Below are positions 5,037-10,661 of a DNA stretch of 10,661 nucleotides, in pieces; position 1 is the stretch's first letter; each line of letters opens with the position of its first letter. The position numbers were made by a program, and so were the translations under genes. Origin of the DNA: Phycisphaerales bacterium. Lineage in GTDB: Bacteria > Planctomycetota > Phycisphaerae > Phycisphaerales > UBA1924. Location: positions 1-10,661 of the forward strand of contig JALSHW010000291.1 in NCBI GenBank assembly GCA_026982035.1, written 5' to 3'. The notes beneath the pieces are model-generated. The model was not told the origin of the DNA. It worked only from the letters and a program-made list of their open reading frames with translations, and did not search any database.

Positions 5037-7076
5037 CGGTTCTTGGCGAATCCGATCGAGCCATTTGCTCCAGATGCTCAGGACCAGGAGCATGTAGAGG
5101 CGTTGGGAGTGGTCGCGGCCGTGCCAGGGGTTGATTGATTTTTCACCCGCGGCGTCATGCTCGCGGAGCATCTGATTGACGAATTTCATGTTGATGTTGA
5201 CGCCTGCGTCTGTCAGGCCTGGGAATGGGTCGGTTGAGTGGAGGTGGTCGTGGAGGAGTTGTCGCATGTGGCCATAGTCTGTGCGGAACCATTCACCGAT
5301 GGGGATGGCGAAGCCCTGCTTTGGACGATCGACGATGTGGTCTGGGAGGTATTTGCGAGCGACTTGTTTGAGGAGGCCTTTACGCTCTCCGTTGGGCATG
5401 AGGATGTCGAGGGGGGTGCTGAGTGCAGCTTTGACGAGGTCTTTCGCGAGAAACGGGGCACGGACTTCGAGCCCTACAGCCATCGATGCGGTGTCGGTCT
5501 TTCGGAGCAAGTCATCTGGGAGATAGTCTCTAAAATCATGAAAAAGTGGGTCGTCGATTTGAATAAAGCGAAAGATCGGTGCCATGTCTTCATGGACAAA
5601 CTCGACGAGTTTGAGTAGATCCGGGGTAGGGAAAATAGAGAGGAGATCGGAGTAGCCTCCATATCGCGCGGCAGTTGCGAGTCGTGCGAGATATGTCGAT
5701 TTGCTATTGGGTGATCTTTGATTGAGTAGTGATGTGGGGAGATGCTTCAACACGCTGCGCCACCGGTTGAGCGTTGGCGTAATCGTGTATCGCCGATACC
5801 CACCAAAAAGTTCGTCAGCGCCATCTCCGGAGAGCGCGACCTTGATGTGCTTGCGAGCGGCTTTGGAGACCCAATATGTCGGTAGGATTGAGCTGTCCCC
5901 AAATGGGTGGCCCAGTTGTTCAATGAGTTCGATAAGATCAGACGCAGGATTTGGATCACATTCGAGAGTTGTATGATGCGTGCCTATGAACTTCGCGGTT
6001 TCGAGGGCGGCATCGGATTCATCGAAGGCCTTGCTTGGCATGCGTACGGTAAAGGTCTTCATATCTTGTCTATACCGCTGTGCGATTGCAGCTATTAATG
6101 CTGAATCAACCCCGCCAGAAAGAAACACGCCCAGTGGCACATCGGATTCGATCCGGCTAGAAACGCTCTCTTCGATGATGGATTGCATGGATTCAACACT
6201 GGATGCCGAACTGCGGAGTTTGAAACCCAGTCTGCATTCCCGATCTGCAACGACTTGTTTCGGACGGTTGATTTGGAACGAGCCTTTTGGATCCTTCGGG
6301 AAGAGGAGCCAAGTATTGGGGATCGATTGGTACATCCATGATGTCATCGAGATTTGTTCGAATCCATTATTAATCCATGAGGAGCCTTCTTGGAACATGG
6401 GGTCAATAAGCGGAGAACCGGGATTCCAAGTTAGGCTGGTGTGGATCAACGATGAAATCAACGATGAATAGACCACTTCACCATTGTCCATCGTCATGGA
6501 ATACAGAGGTTTTTCGCCTGAAAAATCACGAGCATTGACGATTTGTCTGGTCTCTCTGTCCCATAGCAGGAACGAGTACATGGCATCGAGTTTGTCTTGT
6601 AGTTCTCCTTGCCAATGCCGCCAGCCGTGGATCAGCACTTCGGTGTCTGAATGATCCGTCTCGAAGACATGCCCGGCCGCTTCGAGTTCTTTGCGGAGTT
6701 TGCGGTGGTTGTAGATGCAGCCGTTGAAGACGACGGCGACGAGTGGTTTGTTGGGCTCGATCTCGCTGGCGATGACGGGCGATTCGCCGGGTTGGTAGGT
6801 GAGGTCGGGGCGGAGGCGGTCGCCGTCGTGGACCATGGGTTGGGAGCCGCCCTCGTGGTCGATGATGCTGAGCCGGCGGTGGACCAGGGCGATGTCGACG
6901 ATGGTGCCGTCGTCGCGGGTGGCCCGGTCGCGGAAGCGGCCTTGGCCGTCGGGGCCTCGGTGTTTGATGGAGTCGTCGAGGATATCGAGCCAGGATTCGG
7001 GGATGGCTTCCAAGGGCGGCGGTGGGGGGCCGTCTTTGGGGTCGTGAATTTTGATGATGCCTGCGATGCCGCACAT
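5013..7076 (-). CDS. asnB: Asparagine synthase (glutamine-hydrolysing)
   Basis: The enzyme makes asparagine from aspartate, glutamine and ATP in the cytoplasm. The N-terminal class II glutaminase domain begins M-C-G-I, so C2 becomes the catalytic N-terminal cysteine; H-R-G-P-D (39-43) and H-R-R-L-S-I-I-D (66-73) are present. The synthetase domain has the ATP pyrophosphatase loop S-G-G-V-D-S (320-325) and S-G-D-G-A-D-E-L-F-G-G-Y. It is long for the family (687 residues), with a Pro run at 17-21 and an insertion at about 85-110. The usual N-G-E-I-Y-N glutamine-binding motif reads N-G-C-I-Y-N, with Cys at 120. The gene starts 2 bp after the preceding stop, with AGGA 12 bases upstream. Its last residues (V-A-Q-A-S-R-L) come from the palindromic repeat. 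AsnB-like enzymes also amidate other substrates, so the product is probable, not certain. Confidence 0.93.
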   Translation of the reverse strand: MCGIAGIIKIHDPKDGPPPPPLEAIPESWLDILDDSIKHRGPDGQGRFRDRATRDDGTIVDIALVHRRLSIIDHEGGSQPMVHDGDRLRPDLTYQPGESPVIASEIEPNKPLVAVVFNGCIYNHRKLRKELEAAGHVFETDHSDTEVLIHGWRHWQGELQDKLDAMYSFLLWDRETRQIVNARDFSGEKPLYSMTMDNGEVVYSSLISSLIHTSLTWNPGSPLIDPMFQEGSSWINNGFEQISMTSWMYQSIPNTWLLFPKDPKGSFQINRPKQVVADRECRLGFKLRSSASSVESMQSIIEESVSSRIESDVPLGVFLSGGVDSALIAAIAQRYRQDMKTFTVRMPSKAFDESDAALETAKFIGTHHTTLECDPNPASDLIELIEQLGHPFGDSSILPTYWVSKAARKHIKVALSGDGADELFGGYRRYTITPTLNRWRSVLKHLPTSLLNQRSPNSKSTYLARLATAARYGGYSDLLSIFPTPDLLKLVEFVHEDMAPIFRFIQIDDPLFHDFRDYLPDDLLRKTDTASMAVGLEVRAPFLAKDLVKAALSTPLDILMPNGERKGLLKQVARKYLPDHIVDRPKQGFAIPIGEWFRTDYGHMRQLLHDHLHSTDPFPGLTDAGVNINMKFVNQMLREHDAAGEKSINPWHGRDHSQRLYMLLVLSIWSKWLDRIRQEPVAQASRL
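6445..6468. repeat. Perfect 12-bp tandem duplication inside asnB
   Basis: ATCAACGATGAA occurs twice with no gap and no mismatch (6445-6456 and 6457-6468). On the coding (minus) strand it encodes S-S-L-I twice, AsnB residues 204-211. The reading frame is kept. The surrounding protein still aligns at about normal length with the family's strand-loop here (typically S-E-L-K-A-L-L), so the repeat may be chance or replacement and not an added segment. Confidence 0.8.
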
Positions 7077-7078
7077 GG

Positions 7079-7669
7079 TTAGTTGGAATCCTGTGTGATC
7101 TTTTCGCCAACCTTTTTTTGGTTATTGGTCATGCCATCGGCGTCTCCGTCGTGACATTCACAATCACATGCCAAGAGATTGTCTTTGAAGGTGCCTGTTT
7201 TGATGCCCCAGATGGTGTGGATGACGCGTGTGATGAGCATGGCTGAGACGAAGGCGATCACGAAAGACCACGAAGCGCTGATGTCTGCGAATTTCTGGAG
7301 TGACCACATCCCACCCATCGACAAGACCATAAAGACCGGAACCAAGGCGACTCGCTCGGCTTGGACGCGCGTTGCTTCGCGGGCAAATTGTTTGAGTTTG
7401 GATCGCTGATCAATCTCAGGATGATGTCCATGCGGATTCCAATGGTTGGCGACCCAGTGGAGCGCGTAATAGACAAAGACATCCATCACCGTATCAAGAA
7501 CATAGGCGATGATGGAGATGAGGAGTTTTTTTTCTTCGCCGATCATGCCTGATATCCAATGGATGGGCAGTTTGGTCAGCGCGATGGAGATCAAGCCCGC
7601 CGCGATGATGTTGGCGTTGATATTGACGAGTCGTTTGCGTTGATAGAGCTTGAACACACGCTTGGGCAT
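7079..7669 (-). CDS. Four-helix membrane protein of unknown function
   Basis: This 196-residue protein has a basic N-terminus (K3, R4, K7, R11-R13) and four predicted membrane helices at about 21-39, 49-73, 107-128 and 132-156. The loop after helix 2 is rich in histidine (H71, H76, H80, H82, H83), and the C-terminal tail contains C-D-C-E-C-H (168-173) followed by Asp/Gly residues, so metal binding is conceivable. Acidic residues D59 and D63 lie within helix 2. I do not recognise the family. It starts 25 bp after the prenyl synthase stop, with GAGGA nine bases before the ATG, and ends 2 bp before asnB, so it is very probably co-transcribed with both. Neither neighbour identifies its job. Confidence 0.82.
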   Translation of the reverse strand: MPKRVFKLYQRKRLVNINANIIAAGLISIALTKLPIHWISGMIGEEKKLLISIIAYVLDTVMDVFVYYALHWVANHWNPHGHHPEIDQRSKLKQFAREATRVQAERVALVPVFMVLSMGGMWSLQKFADISASWSFVIAFVSAMLITRVIHTIWGIKTGTFKDNLLACDCECHDGDADGMTNNQKKVGEKITQDSN

Positions 7670-7694
7670 AGATCAAAGTCCTCTGTCAAAGCTT

Positions 7695-8747
7695 TCAGTG
7701 TGAACGAGCAATGACCGCATCGGCGATCAGTTCGAGCATCGGTCGGCCTGGGTTGTCTGGAATCAAGGCCAAGTTGGATTTGGCACCTTGAACAAAGGAC
7801 AACGCCATCTTTTGAGTCGCCGCGATCGACTCGGTTTGGTTGACCAGTTCGATGAGTTCGGGGAGTCCGGATTGGTCGCTGTGGGAGATGGCGGTAATGA
7901 GTTCGATGGATCGTGATTTGGAAGGCGTATTGACCAAGTGATGGATGAGCGGGTAGGTGAGTTTGCCTTTTTCGAGGTCTTTGCCGACGGATTTGCCGAC
8001 CGAATCTTCGGTTCCGGTCAGATCAAGGACATCGTCTTGAATCTGGAATGCGATCCCCAGATTGGTTCCAAACCCAAGCAAGGCCTGGACCGTTGGATGG
8101 CTTTGCTGATCGAATCCAAGGGTACCCAAGGCACCGAGTTCACAGGCCGCCCCGATCAAAGCAGCCGTCTTGCGCTTCAGAATCTCAAAGTAGGTCGGTT
8201 CATCAAGGTCAAAGTTGTTGCGGTTGTGGAGTTGGAGGAGTTCTCCGGTACACATGACCGCCGAGGCCTTGCCGACGATGCGGCTGGGAATCGGCGAACC
8301 GAGCGACGAACAGAGTTCGTACGAACTGGCGATGAGGTAGTCTCCGAGAATCACGGAGGTTTCGTTGCCCTTCATCGCGTTGATCGTTTTGCCCCGACGG
8401 CGGATCTCGGCTTCATCAAGGACATCATCGTGGACAAGGGTCGCCATATGCACCATCTCGCAGACGGCACCGCAGACGATGTGGGACTTTGACAGGACAT
8501 GATCGGTTTTCCCGTTGGAGAGGAGTTTGCCCAGTTTCGGATTGGCGGCCGCTCCACAGAGGAGCACGAGCATTGGGCGGAGCATTTTGCCTCGATAGCG
8601 TTCGACATGCTCGCACATTTGATCGACGGGTTCTAGGTCTGAAACCAATTGCTTGGCAAAGATTTGTTCGACGGCACCAAAACCCGAAGCGATGATGTCT
8701 TCGAGGGATTTGAGTTCATCTGGGATTTGGACAACGCCTTGCATCAT
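7695..8747 (-). CDS. Long-chain polyprenyl diphosphate synthase (trans-isoprenyl synthase)
   Basis: This enzyme adds isopentenyl diphosphate units to an allylic primer to build an all-trans chain, typically for the quinone side chain. It has G-K-M-L-R-P (53-58), the first aspartate-rich motif D-D-V-L-D (107-111) followed by R-R-R, the G-D-Y-L helix, the second motif D-D-V-L-D (238-242) in F-Q-I-Q, and G-K-x-x-G-K-D-L-E-K-G-K. The residues four and five before the first motif are small (T103, A102) where farnesyl synthases carry aromatics, which points to a long product (octaprenyl class or similar). Length (350) is normal to slightly long. There are two adjacent ATGs (8747 and 8744). A -10 box at 8751-8756 would start the transcript exactly on the second, so 8744 may be the real start. 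There is no clear ribosome-binding site. Confidence 0.93.
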   Translation of the reverse strand: MMQGVVQIPDELKSLEDIIASGFGAVEQIFAKQLVSDLEPVDQMCEHVERYRGKMLRPMLVLLCGAAANPKLGKLLSNGKTDHVLSKSHIVCGAVCEMVHMATLVHDDVLDEAEIRRRGKTINAMKGNETSVILGDYLIASSYELCSSLGSPIPSRIVGKASAVMCTGELLQLHNRNNFDLDEPTYFEILKRKTAALIGAACELGALGTLGFDQQSHPTVQALLGFGTNLGIAFQIQDDVLDLTGTEDSVGKSVGKDLEKGKLTYPLIHHLVNTPSKSRSIELITAISHSDQSGLPELIELVNQTESIAATQKMALSFVQGAKSNLALIPDNPGRPMLELIADAVIARSH

Positions 8748-8750
8748 GTG

Positions 8751-8756
8751 ATTCTA
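8751..8756 (-). promoter_or_regulatory. -10 box placed for a leaderless start of the prenyl synthase gene
   Basis: On the minus strand TAGAAT (5 of 6 to consensus) ends six bases before the ATG at 8744, the same geometry as at 466-471 and 749-754. The ATG at 8747 would lie upstream of the predicted first base. No -35 is evident. The gene is only 30 bp from the upstream methyltransferase stop, so this would be an internal operon promoter. Confidence 0.42.
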
Positions 8757-8777
8757 TCGAGAGATTGGGTCTGATGC

Positions 8778-9671
8778 TCAGTCGTAGGCGACAATGTAGG
8801 AGATAAAGGCGGGATCGGCTTCTCCTTCAAGGGTTGCTTCGTATTGGCCGTTGCCTTCCCCGTCCTCGTCTTCGCCTTCCCAATAGACATCAACATTGGC
8901 AAACCCGGTTTCAGACAGCAGTTCGCGGATTTCGACCATCGTCCAGAGTCGCCACTCGTAGGTAAAGGCCTTGTTCATCCGGGTTTTGTCGGGAAATTTG
9001 AAATGGATATGGCATTTCATGTCTCCAGTGATGGGGTTGTAGGCCGCTTGTTCCCAGATGTAGGTGAATGATCGACCGCCACCAGCGTCGATGGTTTTGG
9101 TTTCTTCGGTTTCGGTCATGGTTTCGGAGCCGCCGTAATGGTCCAGGAAGAAGATGCCATCTTTTCCAAGTGAATCTCGAACCGATTTGAAGTAGTTTCG
9201 GAGTTCATCGCGGGTTTTGAAGAGCCAGTAGGAAAAGTTCATCGCCAGGACGCAATCAGTCCCAGCCGCATCGCCGGGTTCCAGAACATTGCGATTGAGG
9301 AGCGTGACACGCGATTTTTGTTCGTCATTGAGTTTGGCGATGTGATGCTCAGTGCCCCAGTCGAGGGTTGGCTGATCGATATCGAGTCCGATGGCGGTGT
9401 TGGATTTGCGGCGTTTGATCCATTCGACCGAGGTGTTCCCGGTGCCACAGAAATCTTCGCGGAGGGACTTGGCTTTTTTGCCTCGGATGCTCTCAAATTC
9501 TTCATCAATAAAGTCGATCTCGGCTTCGACATTCTGGACGGAGAGTTGGTAGAGCTCATGTCGATCAGCCGTCAGGGCCGAGAGGGCTCCTGTATTGGCT
9601 GCCCGAGCGGCGGCTTTTTCTTCGGTTTTGGCCTTTCGGCCTGATTTGCGTGCAGTGGTGTTGGTGCTCAT
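8778..9671 (-). CDS. Class I SAM-dependent methyltransferase, substrate unknown
   Basis: This is a 297-residue soluble protein. Residues 1-26 are a Lys/Ala/Thr-rich, probably disordered tail. A helical segment (D-R-H-E-L-Y-Q-x-S-V-Q, from 35) precedes a Rossmann-fold methyltransferase domain. Motif I is L-R-E-D-F-C-G-T-G (69-77), which binds S-adenosylmethionine; the acidic residue after strand 2 is in G-L-D-I-D (94-98), and N-F-S-Y-W-L-F forms the motif around strand 4. The C-terminal part has an acidic, Gly-rich stretch (W-E-G-E-D-E-D-G-E-G-N-G). I recognise this D-F-C-G-T-type family only as generic methyltransferases. GAGGG lies five bases before the ATG. It is the first gene of the leftward unit, upstream of the prenyl synthase. 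A role in quinone or lipid methylation is possible but unsupported by motifs. Confidence 0.88.
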   Translation of the reverse strand: MSTNTTARKSGRKAKTEEKAAARAANTGALSALTADRHELYQLSVQNVEAEIDFIDEEFESIRGKKAKSLREDFCGTGNTSVEWIKRRKSNTAIGLDIDQPTLDWGTEHHIAKLNDEQKSRVTLLNRNVLEPGDAAGTDCVLAMNFSYWLFKTRDELRNYFKSVRDSLGKDGIFFLDHYGGSETMTETEETKTIDAGGGRSFTYIWEQAAYNPITGDMKCHIHFKFPDKTRMNKAFTYEWRLWTMVEIRELLSETGFANVDVYWEGEDEDGEGNGQYEATLEGEADPAFISYIVAYD

Positions 9672-9879
9672 CAGAACCCTCGTATGAACTGGTCGTAGAC
9701 ATCAGCGTCCGAGAATCGGACCCATGACGATCGTAGTGATCGACCCACCCGTTGTCACGCCTGATCGCAGATTCTCAATGATTCCTCGGCTGCCAATCCC
9801 GATGATTGGGGTCTACACTGCCAGTCCTTGAGAATTCATCAGTCAACGGATATGAGCGGAAAGTGAAGGGATAAGTACG
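9672..9879. other. Divergent intergenic region upstream of ugd and the methyltransferase unit
   Basis: This 208-bp spacer lies between divergent genes. It contains a plausible + strand promoter near its right end (9828-9856) and a second -10-like TACACT at 9814-9819. There are also two minor inverted repeats: CCAATC/GATTGG (9793-9798, 9804-9809, 5-base loop) and GAGAATC/GATTCTC (9711-9717, 9770-9776). No minus-strand promoter was recognised. No reading frame here looks coding. Confidence 0.5.
9828..9856 (+). promoter_or_regulatory. Candidate sigma-70-type promoter for ugd
   Basis: TTGAGA (9828-9833, 5 of 6 to TTGACA) and TATGAG (9851-9856, 4 of 6 to TATAAT) are separated by the ideal 17 bp. 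Transcription would begin near 9863, leaving a short leader that carries the GAAGGGA ribosome-binding site at 9865-9871. Confidence 0.5.
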
Positions 9880-10661
9880 ATGCAACTGACCATGGTTGGT
9901 ACCGGATATGTAGGTCTTGTCACCGGAGTGTGCTTTGCCAATACAGGCAACGATGTCACCTGCCTGGATGTCGATCCTGAGAAGATCAAGAAGCTCGAGG
10001 CCGACATCTGCCCGATCTACGAGCCCGGATTGACGGACTTGATGGTCAAGAATCGTCAATCCGGCCGTCTCAAGTACACTTTGGATAAGAAGGCCGCCTA
10101 TCAGAGCGCGGACATGATCTTCATCTGCGTCGGGACTCCGTCAGATGACAAGGGCCATACGGATATGTCCTACATTGATGGAGCCGCCGAGGACATTGGC
10201 AACGCCATCAAAGAGCTGGGCCCAGATGCCAAAGCCAAGGTCATCGTCGTCAAATCCACCGTGCCCGTTGGCACCACCTTCCGTGTTCGCGATCGGATCA
10301 AATCCATCGTTGGCGATATCGAGTTTCATGTCGCCGACAATCCAGAGTTTCTCAAGGAAGGCGATGCGGTGATGGATTTCAACAAGCCCGACCGTGTGGT
10401 CGTTGGTGTTGAGTGCGATATGGTCGGGGAGATGTTCCGTGATCTGTACGATCCATTTGTCCGCAACGGGCATCCGATCTTTATCATGGATGTGCTCAGT
10501 GCCGAGATGGTCAAATACGCATCGAACAACTTCTTGGCGACCAAAATCTCATTCATCAACGAGATGGCCAATCTGTGTGAGGCCTACGGCGCCAACATCA
10601 ACCGCGTCCGCGAAGGCATGTGTTCAGACTCCCGCATCGGACACCAATTCCTGTATCCAGG
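9880..10661 (+). CDS. ugd: UDP-glucose 6-dehydrogenase (3' end missing)
   Basis: The enzyme oxidises UDP-glucose to UDP-glucuronate with two NAD+, feeding capsule, exopolysaccharide or lipid-sugar synthesis. About 260 residues are present and the frame is open to the window edge. The N-terminal Rossmann motif is G-T-G-Y-V-G (7-12) with C-L-D-V-D at the end of strand 2. Family signatures follow in order: P-I-Y-E-P-G-L, F-I-C-V-G-T-P-S, K-S-T-V-P-V-G-T-T, N-P-E-F-L-K-E-G-D-A-V, P-D-R-V-V-V-G, and K-Y-A-S-N-N-F-L-A-T-K-I-S-F-I-N-E. The sequence stops at Y-P(-G), just where the catalytic-cysteine segment (G-G-S-C-F-P-K-D type) should begin, so the active-site Cys is outside the window. GAAGGGA eight bases before the ATG supports the start. 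It is divergent from the methyltransferase-asnB unit. Confidence 0.95.
   Translation, partial: MQLTMVGTGYVGLVTGVCFANTGNDVTCLDVDPEKIKKLEADICPIYEPGLTDLMVKNRQSGRLKYTLDKKAAYQSADMIFICVGTPSDDKGHTDMSYIDGAAEDIGNAIKELGPDAKAKVIVVKSTVPVGTTFRVRDRIKSIVGDIEFHVADNPEFLKEGDAVMDFNKPDRVVVGVECDMVGEMFRDLYDPFVRNGHPIFIMDVLSAEMVKYASNNFLATKISFINEMANLCEAYGANINRVREGMCSDSRIGHQFLYP

Noticed and set aside
4950..5138. A 62-codon + strand reading frame starting at a GTG in the left repeat (M-A-Q-A-S-R-L-C...).
   Set aside because: It consists of both palindrome copies plus antisense asnB sequence. It has no ribosome-binding site, would be cut off by the terminator, and resembles the repeat-derived false proteins often annotated around such elements.
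5199..5215. A possible third copy of the palindromic repeat inside asnB (GCCTG...CAGGC).
   Set aside because: It has only a 5-bp stem, shares just a few bases with the 23-nt repeat, and lies within ordinary coding sequence.
6651..7082. A 143-codon + strand frame opposite the start of asnB, very rich in Val, Asp, Gly and Ala.
   Set aside because: It is antisense to conserved AsnB motifs in a GC-rich stretch. The V/D/G/A-rich composition is typical of a mirror frame, and there are no domain features.
9793..9809. The inverted repeat CCAATC/GATTGG upstream of ugd as an operator or terminator.
   Set aside because: It has only a 6-bp stem with no T run and no known regulator match, and its position alone is not evidence.

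Overview
The window reads as ordinary chromosomal DNA of a Gram-negative, probably planctomycete-like bacterium (Phycisphaerae would fit). Supporting signs are a Tat-dependent lipoprotein, an outer-membrane DUF481 barrel protein, moderately GC-rich coding DNA, and a CACAGGCG-type palindromic repeat of a kind I associate with Planctomycetota and Verrucomicrobiota genomes. The assignment is inference; there is no rRNA or other phylogenetic marker. No tRNA, rRNA, CRISPR array, phage or insertion sequence is visible. Nearly all DNA is coding, and no gap exceeds about 210 bases.

Left block (1-1930, + strand): the 3' end of a GGDEF diguanylate cyclase, a small SlyX-like coiled-coil protein, a small lipoprotein, and a YggS/PLPBP-type pyridoxal-phosphate homeostasis protein. 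It converges, with a 15-bp gap, on a minus-strand Tat-exported N-acetylmuramoyl-L-alanine amidase lipoprotein (1946-2749).

Middle block (2930-4940, + strand): a DUF481 outer-membrane protein followed by a small MscS-type mechanosensitive channel, plausibly one envelope/osmotic transcription unit. It ends in a clear rho-independent terminator. That terminator is one half of an inverted pair of identical 23-nt palindromes (4950-5036), which resembles a REPIN.

Right block (9671 down to 5013, - strand): four closely spaced genes read leftward: a class I SAM methyltransferase, a long-chain polyprenyl diphosphate synthase, a four-helix membrane protein of unknown function, and a glutamine-dependent asparagine synthase (AsnB). 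The other half of the palindromic pair supplies the last codons of asnB. Divergent from this block, a UDP-glucose 6-dehydrogenase gene (9880 onward) runs off the right end.

Most of the genes concern the envelope, peptidoglycan or precursor metabolism. I did not find a convincing new multi-gene system. The observations most worth checking are: (1) three genes whose -10 hexamers sit exactly where transcription would start on an ATG, suggesting leaderless mRNAs; (2) the REPIN-like pair that acts as a terminator on one side and as coding sequence on the other; (3) a Glu-to-Cys change in the glutamine-binding NGEIYN motif of AsnB; (4) abrupt base-composition changes inside the DUF481 gene and inside asnB.
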